The translations under genes were made by a program, and so were the position numbers. From assembly GCA_031256445.1 (NCBI GenBank), contig JAIRQN010000054.1, positions 1 through 55,598 of the forward strand: a stretch of DNA of 55,598 bases, given 5' to 3'. The notes under the pieces are model-generated. The model was not told the origin of the DNA. It worked only from the letters and a program-made list of their open reading frames with translations, and ran no database searches. This DNA is from Treponema sp. (lineage in GTDB: Bacteria; Spirochaetota; Spirochaetia; Treponematales; Breznakiellaceae). Positions 25,378 through 33,743 of this stretch are shown in pieces (the first letter of the stretch is position 1; every line of letters starts with the position of its first letter).

Positions 25378-27345
25378 ATGAAGGAAAATAACCGAATTTC
25401 CACTGGATTTTTTAGCTCGTCAGAGGAATCAAAACATCCTTCAAAGAGAAGATTACATTTTAATAATGAACTGGAACATCATCAGGAGAGAAGCCTCCTT
25501 TTAAATGTTGTAAATGTTGTCGCCGCCACTCTGCTTGAGGCGGAAGTTGACGAGTTTGACAGCACAATACAGCGCTGTCTTGGGATGATGGGAACGTCTG
25601 TAAGCGCCGATCGTGTGTATATCTGGAGAAACCACGTTATAGAAGGCGAATTGCATTGTACGCAATTATATGAATGGTCAGAAGGCGCCGAACCCCAGCA
25701 GAGTAATAAATATACGATAGATATTCCCTATAGCGAAAATATGCCCGGATGGGAGGAGAAACTTTCAACAGGGCATTGCATAAACGGTCTGGTGCGGGAA
25801 ATGGACGCCTCCGCGCAAGCTCAGCTTTCTCCGCAGGCGATTTTATCTATTCTTGTTGTGCCGGTTTTTTTAAAGGAAATCTTTTGGGGTTTTGTCGGAT
25901 TCGATGACTGCCATAATGATCGTATTTTTTCCGTGAATGAAGAATCGATACTCCGCTCCGGAAGCCTGCTTTTGGCCCATGCGCTGCTGCGTAATGAGCT
26001 GACTTTAAATCTTCGCGCAACCGCCAAGGAGCTGGAAACCGCCCTTGATAAAGCGCAGTCCGCCAATCATGCCAAAAGCACTTTTCTTTCAAATATGAGT
26101 CATGAAATGCGCACTCCCATGAACGCTATTATCGGCATGACCCAAATCGGCAAATCGTCAAATGACACGGCAAAAAAAAATTACGCCTTTGAAAAAATCG
26201 AAGGCGCGTCGAATCATCTTTTGGGTTTTATCAACGATGTGCTTGACATGTCAAAAATTGAAGCCGGTAAATTTGATATGGCTTTTCGTGACTTTGAATT
26301 CGAAAAGATGATGTATAAAGCGATGAGTATGACCAGTTTTTGCATTGACGAAAAACATCAGGATTTTTCCTTTTATATTGATCCAAATATCCCGCGTGTT
26401 TTAACGGGCGATGAACACCGGCTGACACAGCTGATTTCCAATCTGCTTACAAATGCCGCAAAATTTACGCCGATACAGGGTTCAGTTTGGCTGACTGCGA
26501 ATTTAATCGGCAGCGGGAATGATCTTTATACCGTCAGAGTGGAAGTTAAAGATAATGGAATTGGCATTTCTTCCGAACATCAGCAGCGGCTGTTTTCATC
26601 ATTCGAGCAGGCGGAGGACAGCATCTCGCGAAAATACGGCGGCACAGGTCTTGGGCTTGCGATTGGCAGGCAAATTGTAGAAAAGATGAATGGAAAAATT
26701 TGGGTTGAATCGGAGGAAGGCAAAGGCTCCAGTTTTATCTTTACAGTTAAATTAAGGCGCGGCTGCGAAGATGCTTATGAAGCGCAAGACAGATGGCAAA
26801 ACCAGACCGGCTATCAGCTAAATCCGGCGAGGCCGCCTGAACCGGTTAACGCTGAACATGATTACGCGGAAATTAATTCGGTAAACAGAAGGATATCATA
26901 TGAAAGCGTACAGGCGGCCGGAGAAAAAATTTCCTTTAAGGATTATAAAATACTGTTAGCTGAAGATGTCGAGATTAACCGCGAAATTGTCCTGTCGCTT
27001 CTGGAGCCGACGGAAATCATTATTGAGTGCGCTGTAAACGGCGCCGAGGCTGTTAAAATGTTCAACGCTTCCGCGGAAAATTACGATATGATTTTTATGG
27101 ATATGCAGATGCCTCAGATGGACGGCCTTGAAGCGACCCGCAGAATCCGCGAAGCGGAAATAAAACTCGCTCCCGGCAATGTCTCGTACAGGCAGATTCC
27201 GATAATTGCAATGACAGCTAACGTGTTCAAGGAAGATATTGATAAATGCCTGGAAGCGGGCATGAACGATCATATCGGCAAGCCTCTGGATTTCCGGGAA
27301 GTGATTCAAATATTAAAGATGTACCTTGGCAGACAGGGAAATTAG
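25378..27345 (+). CDS. Soluble hybrid histidine kinase (GAF-HisKA-HATPase-REC)
   Basis: 655 residues without membrane helices. A GAF-like sensor covers about 40-215. The HisKA phospho-acceptor is His242 in [14 protein letters not shown]. The HATPase has the N-box [12 protein letters not shown]1 VKDNGIGIS and G2 [12 protein letters not shown]-terminal receiver begins at about 520 ([14 protein letters not shown]), with phospho-acceptor Asp575 in [13 protein letters not shown] and Lys in IGKPLDF. A separate Hpt protein would be needed to pass on the phosphate. It lies upstream of the nickel/CODH region on the plus strand; the signal is unknown. Confidence 0.93.
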   Translation: MKENNRISTGFFSSSEESKHPSKRRLHFNNELEHHQERSLLLNVVNVVAATLLEAEVDEFDSTIQRCLGMMGTSVSADRVYIWRNHVIEGELHCTQLYEWSEGAEPQQSNKYTIDIPYSENMPGWEEKLSTGHCINGLVREMDASAQAQLSPQAILSILVVPVFLKEIFWGFVGFDDCHNDRIFSVNEESILRSGSLLLAHALLRNELTLNLRATAKELETALDKAQSANHAKSTFLSNMSHEMRTPMNAIIGMTQIGKSSNDTAKKNYAFEKIEGASNHLLGFINDVLDMSKIEAGKFDMAFRDFEFEKMMYKAMSMTSFCIDEKHQDFSFYIDPNIPRVLTGDEHRLTQLISNLLTNAAKFTPIQGSVWLTANLIGSGNDLYTVRVEVKDNGIGISSEHQQRLFSSFEQAEDSISRKYGGTGLGLAIGRQIVEKMNGKIWVESEEGKGSSFIFTVKLRRGCEDAYEAQDRWQNQTGYQLNPARPPEPVNAEHDYAEINSVNRRISYESVQAAGEKISFKDYKILLAEDVEINREIVLSLLEPTEIIIECAVNGAEAVKMFNASAENYDMIFMDMQMPQMDGLEATRRIREAEIKLAPGNVSYRQIPIIAMTANVFKEDIDKCLEAGMNDHIGKPLDFREVIQILKMYLGRQGN

Positions 27346-27359
27346 CCGCAAAGGTTCCG

Positions 27360-28016
27360 TCAGATCGGCAGCGCCAGGACTGAGACTCCGCACAGCAGAA
27401 TAGCGCTGCCGGCGAACGCGTGCGCGTATCTTTGCAGCCTGCTGAGTTTTATCAGCTCAAAACCCTTCAGGCCAAGCAGCGTCATTATCAGCATAACCGC
27501 GATTGTGCATACGGAAAAACTTACGGTAACAAGAACCAGGGTAAAGAAATCCATATTTGCCGCCGGATACATCAGAAGCGGAATTAGGGGTTCGCACGGC
27601 CCTAAAACAAAGAAAATAAAAAGCCCCCAGAATACGCTGCCTGACTTTTTTAAATGATGTTCCGCCTCATCATGTCCTGTATGCGTATGCGTTTTATTTC
27701 TTACCGCCGCGGAAATGCCGTAAACCGCGTAAATTAATCCAAAGGCAATCAGCGCATAAGCCGCGATTGTTCCGCGCTTGTCTTCGATGTCAATTAACGA
27801 TGTGACTCCGGCGGCAAGCGTTATGCCCGCAAAACCAAGAATCACTGACCCTAAAACATGACCGGTTCCGCATAACAGAACAACGCATATTGTTTTTTTT
27901 AATGACCAGCTGTTCGCCCTGCTTAATGCGATAAACGGCACATAATGATCAACTCCGATAACGGTATGGATAAGCGCGATTGACACCGCGGTGCCCAATA
28001 AAACCAGTGATTCCAT
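27360..28016 (-). CDS. NicO/UreH-like nickel (cobalt) permease
   Basis: 218 residues with six hydrophobic helices. The first holds HTVIGVDHYVPFIALSRANS and the second GTGHVLGSVILGF, the histidine pattern of the NicO/UreH/RcnA group. A His-rich loop (KTHTHTGHDEAEHH) lies mid-protein. Metal specificity cannot be read directly, but the neighbouring nickel enzymes (CODH/ACS, two CooC) make nickel the likely cargo. It overlaps no gene and follows the DUF3786-like gene by 5 bases, so the two are an operon. Confidence 0.75.
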   Translation of the reverse strand: MESLVLLGTAVSIALIHTVIGVDHYVPFIALSRANSWSLKKTICVVLLCGTGHVLGSVILGFAGITLAAGVTSLIDIEDKRGTIAAYALIAFGLIYAVYGISAAVRNKTHTHTGHDEAEHHLKKSGSVFWGLFIFFVLGPCEPLIPLLMYPAANMDFFTLVLVTVSFSVCTIAVMLIMTLLGLKGFELIKLSRLQRYAHAFAGSAILLCGVSVLALPI

Positions 28017-28021
28017 TTTTA

Positions 28022-28588
28022 TTAACTTCCTTTTTTATGCATATTTATTAAATCATAAACCGCTGCGCCTGCCAGCACGGCGAGATCTTCCGCCGCGAGC
28101 CATGTTTTCGCGTTTTTGTCAAAGAGAATATTCCCGCCGGGAGGGAACTCTTCGCTGCCTTCCCAGATAATAAAAGTCAGCGGAAGGCAGGGAAGGACAT
28201 TTATCGTAACGGAAGCGTCGCCCATGCCCGCCGTTTTTCCCCCGAAAGCGGCTCCGGTTTCAACAAGTTTTTCCGGATGATTGCCAAAGCAGTTAACAAG
28301 CGGATTCACCGCCCGCTTGTAAAAATTCGGCTCATAAAAAAGCGCCGGGGCAAATTCCCTGTAAGCGATCAATTTCCCTGTTTCATTTTTTGAACCGTTT
28401 GCCGTCAGGTAATGAAGAAAAAGTATTTTATGTGTTGTGTCAGCGGAAGAAAGAGTCGTTTCCCTGTTGAGCCATGGTATAATATAATCTCCGTTTTCAT
28501 AACGAACGCGGCACATTTCACAGACTTTCTGTACAGGTATCTGAGCAAGACGCTGTTCAGCAAGCGATAATGCGGCTTCATATGCCAT
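28022..28588 (-). CDS. DUF3786-like protein
   Basis: 188 residues, soluble. Features: a CxxC pair variant near the start (VCEMCRVRYENGDYIIPWLN), a central HYLTANGSKNETGKLIAYRE, and a late LPLTFIIWEGSEEFPPGGNI. This pattern matches the DUF3786 family, which tends to occur near corrinoid and CODH genes in anaerobes; no activity is established. It is transcribed divergently from the methyltransferase operon and just upstream of the nickel permease. Confidence 0.7.
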   Translation of the reverse strand: MAYEAALSLAEQRLAQIPVQKVCEMCRVRYENGDYIIPWLNRETTLSSADTTHKILFLHYLTANGSKNETGKLIAYREFAPALFYEPNFYKRAVNPLVNCFGNHPEKLVETGAAFGGKTAGMGDASVTINVLPCLPLTFIIWEGSEEFPPGGNILFDKNAKTWLAAEDLAVLAGAAVYDLINMHKKGS

Positions 28589-28604
28589 GATAAAACTCTT
28601 TCAA

Positions 28605-28634
28605 TTGCATTTTCCAATATATATGATATATAAT
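28605..28634 (+). promoter_or_regulatory. Sigma-70-type promoter of the methyltransferase operon
   Basis: TTGCAT (28605-28610), 18-base spacer, TATAAT (28629-28634), then about 20 bases to GGAGG and the ATG at 28666. The 77-base divergent spacer is too short for a cobalamin riboswitch and shows none. Confidence 0.6.
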
Positions 28635-28665
28635 GATATATCTTTTATAAAGTAGCGGAGGAAAA

Positions 28666-29553
28666 ATGGCAAGGCAAAAAATCACGGAAGCGTTAAAAAC
28701 AGGAAAAGTCCTGATTTCTGACGGCGCCTGGGGAACTTTTCTGCATAAAAAAGGATTAAAACCGGGCGAATGTCCGGAGTTATGGTGCATCGACAGGCCG
28801 TCTGATGTTTTGGATGTTGCGAAATGTTATATCGAAGCCGGGGCTGACATGGTTGAAACAGACAGTTTCGGAGGGAGCTGTTATAAGCTGGCTCATTACA
28901 AACTGGAGAACAGAACCGCGGAGATCAACGAAGCGGCCGCCAGAATTTCCCGCCAGGCAGCAGGAGATGATCACTGGGTTATCGCGTCTATCGGCCCGAC
29001 AGGCAAGATGCTGGTAACGGAAGAAGTAACTCAGTTTGAACTGTACGAAGCGTTTAAAACCCAGGCTGTCGCACTCGAAAAAGGCGGCGCTGACGCGGCT
29101 TGTATCGAGACAATGAGCGATATCGAAGAAGCCTGCGCGGCTGTTAAAGCAGTCAAAGAAAACACCAATCTGGAAATTATCTGCACATTTACCTTTGAAA
29201 AAACCCTGCAGGGTGAATACAGAACGATGATGGGCGTTGATCCTGTCTCCGCAATGAATGCCGTAATTGAAGCTGGCGCTGATATTGTCGGAGCGAATTG
29301 CGGCAACGGTATCGAAAGAATGATAGAGATCGTCAGCCAGATGCGCTGTGCGAATAAAGATATACCGATTCTTGTTCATGCCAACGCGGGTCTTCCCAAA
29401 AATGTAGACGGGCGTGTTGTGTTCCCGCAAACGCCGCAGGACATGGCCGCGCTTGCGCCTGAGCTCGCCGCTGCCGGGGCGAACATAATCGGCGGCTGCT
29501 GCGGAACAACGCCCGAGCATATAAAAGCCATTAAAGAATCAGTTATTAAATAA
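28666..29553 (+). CDS. Homocysteine S-methyltransferase-family protein (MetH N-module-like)
   Basis: A zinc-dependent methyltransferase barrel of 295 residues, equivalent to the homocysteine-binding module of MetH. Seen: SDGAWGTFLHKKGLKPGECP opening, ETDSFGGSCYKL, IASIGPTGKML, and zinc ligands in GANCGNG and GGCCGTTPEHI. There is no fused folate, B12 or SAM domain, so it needs a partner methyl donor. Strong GGAGG ribosome site. It is first in an operon with a MetE-like methyltransferase and CooC, which points to methyl transfer between a corrinoid protein (perhaps AcsC/D) and homocysteine; this is an inference. Confidence 0.88.
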   Translation: MARQKITEALKTGKVLISDGAWGTFLHKKGLKPGECPELWCIDRPSDVLDVAKCYIEAGADMVETDSFGGSCYKLAHYKLENRTAEINEAAARISRQAAGDDHWVIASIGPTGKMLVTEEVTQFELYEAFKTQAVALEKGGADAACIETMSDIEEACAAVKAVKENTNLEIICTFTFEKTLQGEYRTMMGVDPVSAMNAVIEAGADIVGANCGNGIERMIEIVSQMRCANKDIPILVHANAGLPKNVDGRVVFPQTPQDMAALAPELAAAGANIIGGCCGTTPEHIKAIKESVIK

Positions 29554-29579
29554 CAATAAAGGAAGAGGAGTTATTAAAT

Positions 29580-30644
29580 ATGGTTAAGACCAAATTTCTT
29601 TCTACGGCAATCGGGTCGATGCCTTTTGAAGACCCGGCTTACGCGGTCGGCGTTTCGCTAAAGTCGATGGATGCGCCAATCTGGCCTCAGCTTCCCAGAC
29701 TTGGTTTGCTGGAGCAGATGGAAGTACAGTATTCGGAAAATATTCCGTGCGCGGTAGTGGACACGGGAAAAAACCGCATGTTCTTTCAGACAGACGTTGA
29801 TTATTCGGAAAAATTCGCTGAGTTTTACGAAGCCTATATGACTGCTTCAGACGAAGGCGGTACAAATGATTTTTCTTCAATGGCGATAAGCGAAACATAT
29901 TCAAAGGGAATCTACTCGCTTCTGAATACGTTAAAAGAAAAAGGCGGAAAAAAACCCTGGATAAAAGTGCAGTCCACAGGTCCTGTCACTTTCGCGCTTT
30001 CCATCGTGGATGAAAACAAGCGCGCAATGTATTATAACGAAGAATTCCGCGATGTAATTGTCAAGGCGATTTCCATGAAGAGCCGCTGGCAGATACAGCA
30101 GTTTAAACCATATGCGGATAACATAATTTGTTTTATAGACGAACCGATTCTGTCGGCTTTCGGAAGTTCCACATATGTCTCGGTAAAGCGCGAAGATGTT
30201 GTCAGCATTTTAAATGAAGTAATCGAAGCAATTCACGCCGAAGGAGCAATCGCAGGCATTCACTGCTGCGGAAACACAGAGTGGAGCATTCTTGTTGACG
30301 CGGGCGTGGACATCGTAAACTTTGACGCTTTTGAATACGGCGAAACAATCGCGATTTACGCCGACAGCGTAAAGAAACACCTTGAAAGAGGCGGAACTCT
30401 CGCGTGGGGCGTAGTGCCCACATCCGAAAAGATCAGGGAGCAGACAGCCCAGTCTCTGGAAGAGCAGCTTGAAAAAGTCATGGACAATCTTGCCTCCAAA
30501 GGAATCGATAAAAATCTGATTGCTGAGCAGGCAATTATTACTCCTTCATGCGGAACAGGTTCGTTAGCCGCTGAAGACGCGGAAAAAGTTTTTTCGCTGA
30601 TGGCGGAGCTAACCAAACGAATGAAGAGTAAATATAATTTTTAA
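29580..30644 (+). CDS. MetE/UROD-superfamily methyltransferase (core methionine-synthase-like)
   Basis: 354 residues of the uroporphyrinogen-decarboxylase/MetE-C barrel fold. It begins FLSTAIGSMPFEDP, has QSTGPVTFALS and CFIDEPILSAFGSS, and carries zinc-type residues in GIHCCGN (His228, Cys230) and PSCGTGS (Cys324), as in the catalytic half of MetE. The N-terminal half of MetE is absent. Core MetE-like enzymes in some anaerobes are proposed to take methyl from corrinoid proteins rather than methyl-folate. Its place beside CODH/ACS genes fits that. An MtaA-like role is the alternative. Confidence 0.8.
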   Translation: MVKTKFLSTAIGSMPFEDPAYAVGVSLKSMDAPIWPQLPRLGLLEQMEVQYSENIPCAVVDTGKNRMFFQTDVDYSEKFAEFYEAYMTASDEGGTNDFSSMAISETYSKGIYSLLNTLKEKGGKKPWIKVQSTGPVTFALSIVDENKRAMYYNEEFRDVIVKAISMKSRWQIQQFKPYADNIICFIDEPILSAFGSSTYVSVKREDVVSILNEVIEAIHAEGAIAGIHCCGNTEWSILVDAGVDIVNFDAFEYGETIAIYADSVKKHLERGGTLAWGVVPTSEKIREQTAQSLEEQLEKVMDNLASKGIDKNLIAEQAIITPSCGTGSLAAEDAEKVFSLMAELTKRMKSKYNF

Positions 30645-31411
30645 TGAAGATAGCGGTTTCCGGCAAGGGCGGTGTCGGCAAGTCTACCATTGCCGCCGCT
30701 CTTGCTTTAACGCTCGCGCGAAAAGGACAGCGCGTGCTTGCGCTTGACGCAGACCCTGACGCCAATTTGGCGTGCGCTCTTGGAATACCTGGCACAGTTA
30801 AAATTTCTCCGGTCTCGGAAGAAATCGCGCTTATAGAAGAGCGAACAGGCGCAAAGATAGAACAATACGGTCAGGTGTTCAAATTAAATCCCGATGTAGG
30901 CGATGTAGCGGAAAAGCTGGCGTTTTCACATAACGGAGTTGAGCTTATTGTGCTTGGAGCCGTTAAAAGGGGCGGGGGCGGATGCGCCTGCCCGGAAAAT
31001 GTTTTTATAAAAGCCCTGGTGAACGATCTGGTTCTTTATAAAGACGAGACTTTAATTATGGATATGGAAGCGGGAATTGAACATCTGGGAAGGGCAACCG
31101 CGGCCGGAGTTGATGTGATGGCGATTGTTGTTGAACCCGGTCAGCGTTCACTTGACTGCGCGAAAACGGTTGTTAAAATGTCAAATGAAATTGGTTTAAA
31201 AAATTTTATTTTTATCGGAAATAAAATTACAGGCGAAGATGATAAGGGATTTATCAGTGAGGAGCTGGGAGTCAGGAGTGAGGAGCTGTTTTTTCTTTCG
31301 TATTCTGAACAAATCAGAAACAGTGACAGGGACGGAGTTTCAGCGCTGGATGGGATGAATGATGAAGAAATCAGTGTTATAAAGAAATTGATAGATGTGA
31401 TTATGGAGTGA
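30644..31411 (+). CDS. CooC/AcsF-type nickel-insertion ATPase, copy 1
   Basis: MinD-like P-loop ATPase of 255 residues that would load nickel into CODH or ACS. Deviant Walker A GKGGVGKST at 7-15, DADPDANLACALG, and a CxC nickel site at Cys114/Cys116 (GGGGCACPEN), then MDMEAGIEHLGRA. The start overlaps the preceding stop (TAATG), so it is translationally coupled to the MetE-like gene. Near the C-terminus a heptamer-derived insertion (EELGVRSEEL) is encoded. A second CooC lies 1.6 kb downstream. Confidence 0.92.
   Translation: MKIAVSGKGGVGKSTIAAALALTLARKGQRVLALDADPDANLACALGIPGTVKISPVSEEIALIEERTGAKIEQYGQVFKLNPDVGDVAEKLAFSHNGVELIVLGAVKRGGGGCACPENVFIKALVNDLVLYKDETLIMDMEAGIEHLGRATAAGVDVMAIVVEPGQRSLDCAKTVVKMSNEIGLKNFIFIGNKITGEDDKGFISEELGVRSEELFFLSYSEQIRNSDRDGVSALDGMNDEEISVIKKLIDVIME
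31257..31288. repeat. Heptamer-like repeat within cooC copy 1
   Basis: Degenerate 7-base tandem of the GGAGTGA/GGAGCTG/GGAGTCA kind, read in frame as SEELGVRSEELF. Similar heptanucleotide repeats are found scattered in many bacterial genomes; here one sits inside a conserved gene. Confidence 0.6.
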
Positions 31412-31419
31412 AAACCAGA

Positions 31420-31470
31420 CAGTTTAAAAACGGCTGTTTTAAAATTTAATAGAATACCGTTTAAAAACTG
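31420..31470. repeat. Inverted repeat after cooC copy 1
   Basis: Perfect 14-base arms, CAGTTTAAAAACGG (31420-31433) and CCGTTTAAAAACTG (31457-31470), separated by 23 bases, starting 9 bases after the cooC stop. It may end the operon or be an operator for the next promoter; there is no clean T-run for a standard terminator. Confidence 0.7.
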
Positions 31471-31549
31471 TTTTCATTACAAGTAACGCTCGCAAGAGGT
31501 ACTGAATGGCGGATAAGTGAGTTTAGACTTGATAATACTGCTCCTGAAA

Positions 31550-31578
31550 TGGACATTTTTAGTATTTTATGATATAAT
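31550..31578 (+). promoter_or_regulatory. Promoter of the CAP/FN3 gene, leaderless
   Basis: TGGACA (31550-31555), 17-base spacer, perfect TATAAT (31573-31578), then six bases to the GTG at 31585. This is the clearest example of a promoter abutting a start codon in the window. Confidence 0.6.
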
Positions 31579-31584
31579 AAAAAC

Positions 31585-32931
31585 GTGACTAACCAATCAA
31601 AACTGAAGAAACAGCGTAATATCCTGTTTGCCCTCTTAATGACCCTGCTGCCGGCGGTATTGGCGGCAGCCCCTGTCGAAAAAGTATGGCACGACAGCGA
31701 GTGGGGCGTGTTGCGAATCGCAAACCGGGAACGGATGAAACAGGGGCTGCTTCCCATGTCCACGACACAGGCATTGCAGCAGGCAGCAGGCATACGGGCC
31801 AATGAACTTATCAAAACATTCGAGCATACCCGGCCGGATGGGAGAAGCGCTCTCACCGTTCTTAATGAATTTAAAATCTCCTATAATACTGCCGGCGAGA
31901 ACATCGCCAGCGGGCAATCCAGCCCTGCCAGCGTGATGCGCTCCTGGATGAACAGTCCGGGACATAAAGCCAACATTCTGAACAAGGCATTCAGCCATAT
32001 GAGCGTAGGGTATGTTTCAGTAAATACCGGTTATCAGCATTATTGGGTGCAGTTGTTCACAGGCGGTTGTCAAATCACGAATATTGCTGTGGGTTCTGTT
32101 GCAGATACGCCGGTTTTTAAACTGGGACAAGACATAGATGACCTGGACTTGGTTGTTGTATTAACCTGCAATCATATCAAAGCCTATATGCCTTTGATTG
32201 CAGAAATGTGCAAAGGGTACAATAAAAATAATACGGCAATACAGACTGTCACTGTCACATACGGCTCTTTGGTGACTACATTCTCTTTGTCATTAGAGCA
32301 GTTTGCAGAGCAGTCCGCTGAACCGCCAATCACGCCGGCCGCTGCGCCGCAAAACGTCACAGTTACTGTTCCCGCTGCTCCGCAAAACTTCACAGCCGCT
32401 CCCGGCAATCGTCAGGTTGCGCTGTCATGGGATGCCCCATCAAACAATGGCGGCAGCGTGATCACAGGCTATCAGGTATCAAGCAACAACGGTTCGACAT
32501 GGGTAACAGCTTCAAGTAACATAGGGCATACCTTCACCGGACTGACCAACAGCTCAAGCTATACCTTCATGGTTCGCGCCGTAAACAGCGCGGGCAACGG
32601 CGCGACAGCGGCAGTAACGGCAGCACCGCGAGTCGGAGACGCTGCGCCGCAAAACGCCGCTGTTCCATCTGCTCCGCAAAACTTTACGGCTGTCCCCGGC
32701 AATCGTCAGGTTACGCTGTCATGGGATGCCCCATCAAGCAATGGCGGTAATGCGATTACCGGCTATCAGGTATCGAACAACAACGGTTTCACCTGGGTAA
32801 CAGCTTCGGGCAGCACAAGGCATACCTTCACCGGACTGACCAACGGAACGAGTTATACCTTCAAGGTTCGAGCCGTCAACTGGACGGGTTTCGGCGCTGA
32901 ATCGGTTGTTACGGGCACGCCGCGAAACTGA
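31585..32931 (+). CDS. Secreted CAP-domain protein with two fibronectin type III repeats
   Basis: 448 residues starting at GTG 31585. A signal peptide (residues about 1-28, NILFALLMTLLPAVLAAAPV) is followed by a CAP/SCP domain at about 35-160 with HTRPDGRS, AGENIASGQSSPASVMRSWM and NSPGHKANIL. A Pro/Ala/Val linker leads to two FN3 modules (about 265-350 and 365-448) of nearly identical sequence (NRQVxLSWDAPSxNGG, HTFTGLTN). FN3 modules in anaerobes often mediate surface or polysaccharide contact. It splits the CODH maturation genes and has its own promoter; no metabolic link to them is seen. Confidence 0.9.
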   Translation: MTNQSKLKKQRNILFALLMTLLPAVLAAAPVEKVWHDSEWGVLRIANRERMKQGLLPMSTTQALQQAAGIRANELIKTFEHTRPDGRSALTVLNEFKISYNTAGENIASGQSSPASVMRSWMNSPGHKANILNKAFSHMSVGYVSVNTGYQHYWVQLFTGGCQITNIAVGSVADTPVFKLGQDIDDLDLVVVLTCNHIKAYMPLIAEMCKGYNKNNTAIQTVTVTYGSLVTTFSLSLEQFAEQSAEPPITPAAAPQNVTVTVPAAPQNFTAAPGNRQVALSWDAPSNNGGSVITGYQVSSNNGSTWVTASSNIGHTFTGLTNSSSYTFMVRAVNSAGNGATAAVTAAPRVGDAAPQNAAVPSAPQNFTAVPGNRQVTLSWDAPSSNGGNAITGYQVSNNNGFTWVTASGSTRHTFTGLTNGTSYTFKVRAVNWTGFGAESVVTGTPRN

Positions 32932-32960
32932 CTGTATCGGCGGGAGGTCAGGCTGTTTTG

Positions 32961-32989
32961 TGGACTCTGCGGTTAAAAAATATTAAAAT
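32961..32989 (+). promoter_or_regulatory. Promoter of the second cooC, leaderless
   Basis: TGGACT (32961-32966), 17-base spacer, TAAAAT (32984-32989), then six bases to the ATG at 32996. It resembles the promoter at 31550 in both sequence and spacing. Confidence 0.5.
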
Positions 32990-32995
32990 AACTTA

Positions 32996-33736
32996 ATGAA
33001 CAAACTAATCGCTATAACAGGAAAAGGCGGCGTAGGCAAGACTACTGTAAGCGCGCTTTTAATTAAAAATCTGCTGGCTTCGGGAGTATCTCCGGTGCTT
33101 GCGATAGACGCCGACCCCAACAACTGTCTTGACGCGGCGTTAGGTGTAACTGTTGCCTGTACGGTCGGCAGGGCGCGGGAAGACGCGCGTTCTTCCGCCG
33201 GAGCGAACGCGAATATTTCCACCCGGGAACTTTTACGGTTAAAAATAGAGCAAGGGCTTGTTGAAGCCAGGGGGTTTGATCTTATCGCTATGGGAAGACC
33301 GGAAGGCGAAGGATGCTATTGTTACGCTAATAATATTTTAAAAGATATTATCGCCGAAATTTCTTCGTGTTACCCTTATGTGGTATTGGATAATGAGGCT
33401 GGGCTTGAAAATCTTTCCCGGCGTATAGTTCAAAAAGTAGATATGTTGGTTTTAGTTTCGGACTCTTCCAACGCCGGATTACAAACCTTAATTCGTCTTT
33501 TTGAACTTGCCGCCGAAATGAAAATGTCCTACGGTAAACTGGCGCTTGTAATCAACAGACAGCGCAGTGATACTCTTCCCGGCAGAATTAATGAGATACG
33601 GGCAAAAACCTCCGCGGACATCGTAATCGGCCTGCCTGACGATGAAGAAATCGCCGCTTTCGCGGAAAAGAACGGAAATTTTCTGGAGATTTCGGAAACA
33701 AACGCCGTCTATCAAAAAATCAGGGAGATTATTTAA
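32996..33736 (+). CDS. cooC: CooC/AcsF-type nickel-insertion ATPase, copy 2
   Basis: 246 residues: Walker A GKGGVGKTT, DADPNNCLDAALG, and the canonical CooC nickel motif GEGCYCYANN with Cys107/Cys109, then LDNEAGLENLSRR. It is a better match to classical CooC than copy 1 and lies closer to acsA. With two copies one may serve CODH and the other ACS, as CooC and AcsF do in some acetogens. No Shine-Dalgarno; a promoter abuts the ATG. Confidence 0.93.
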   Translation: MNKLIAITGKGGVGKTTVSALLIKNLLASGVSPVLAIDADPNNCLDAALGVTVACTVGRAREDARSSAGANANISTRELLRLKIEQGLVEARGFDLIAMGRPEGEGCYCYANNILKDIIAEISSCYPYVVLDNEAGLENLSRRIVQKVDMLVLVSDSSNAGLQTLIRLFELAAEMKMSYGKLALVINRQRSDTLPGRINEIRAKTSADIVIGLPDDEEIAAFAEKNGNFLEISETNAVYQKIREII

Positions 33737-33743
33737 AATAAAT

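Noticed and set aside
28589-28665. Cobalamin riboswitch upstream of the methyltransferase operon
   Set aside because: The spacer is only 77 bases and no B12-box-like sequence is seen; it contains an ordinary promoter.
28780-29520. 246-codon open frame on the minus strand
   Set aside because: Lies entirely opposite the homocysteine methyltransferase gene; no ribosome site and no recognisable protein pattern. It is a shadow of a GC-rich coding strand.
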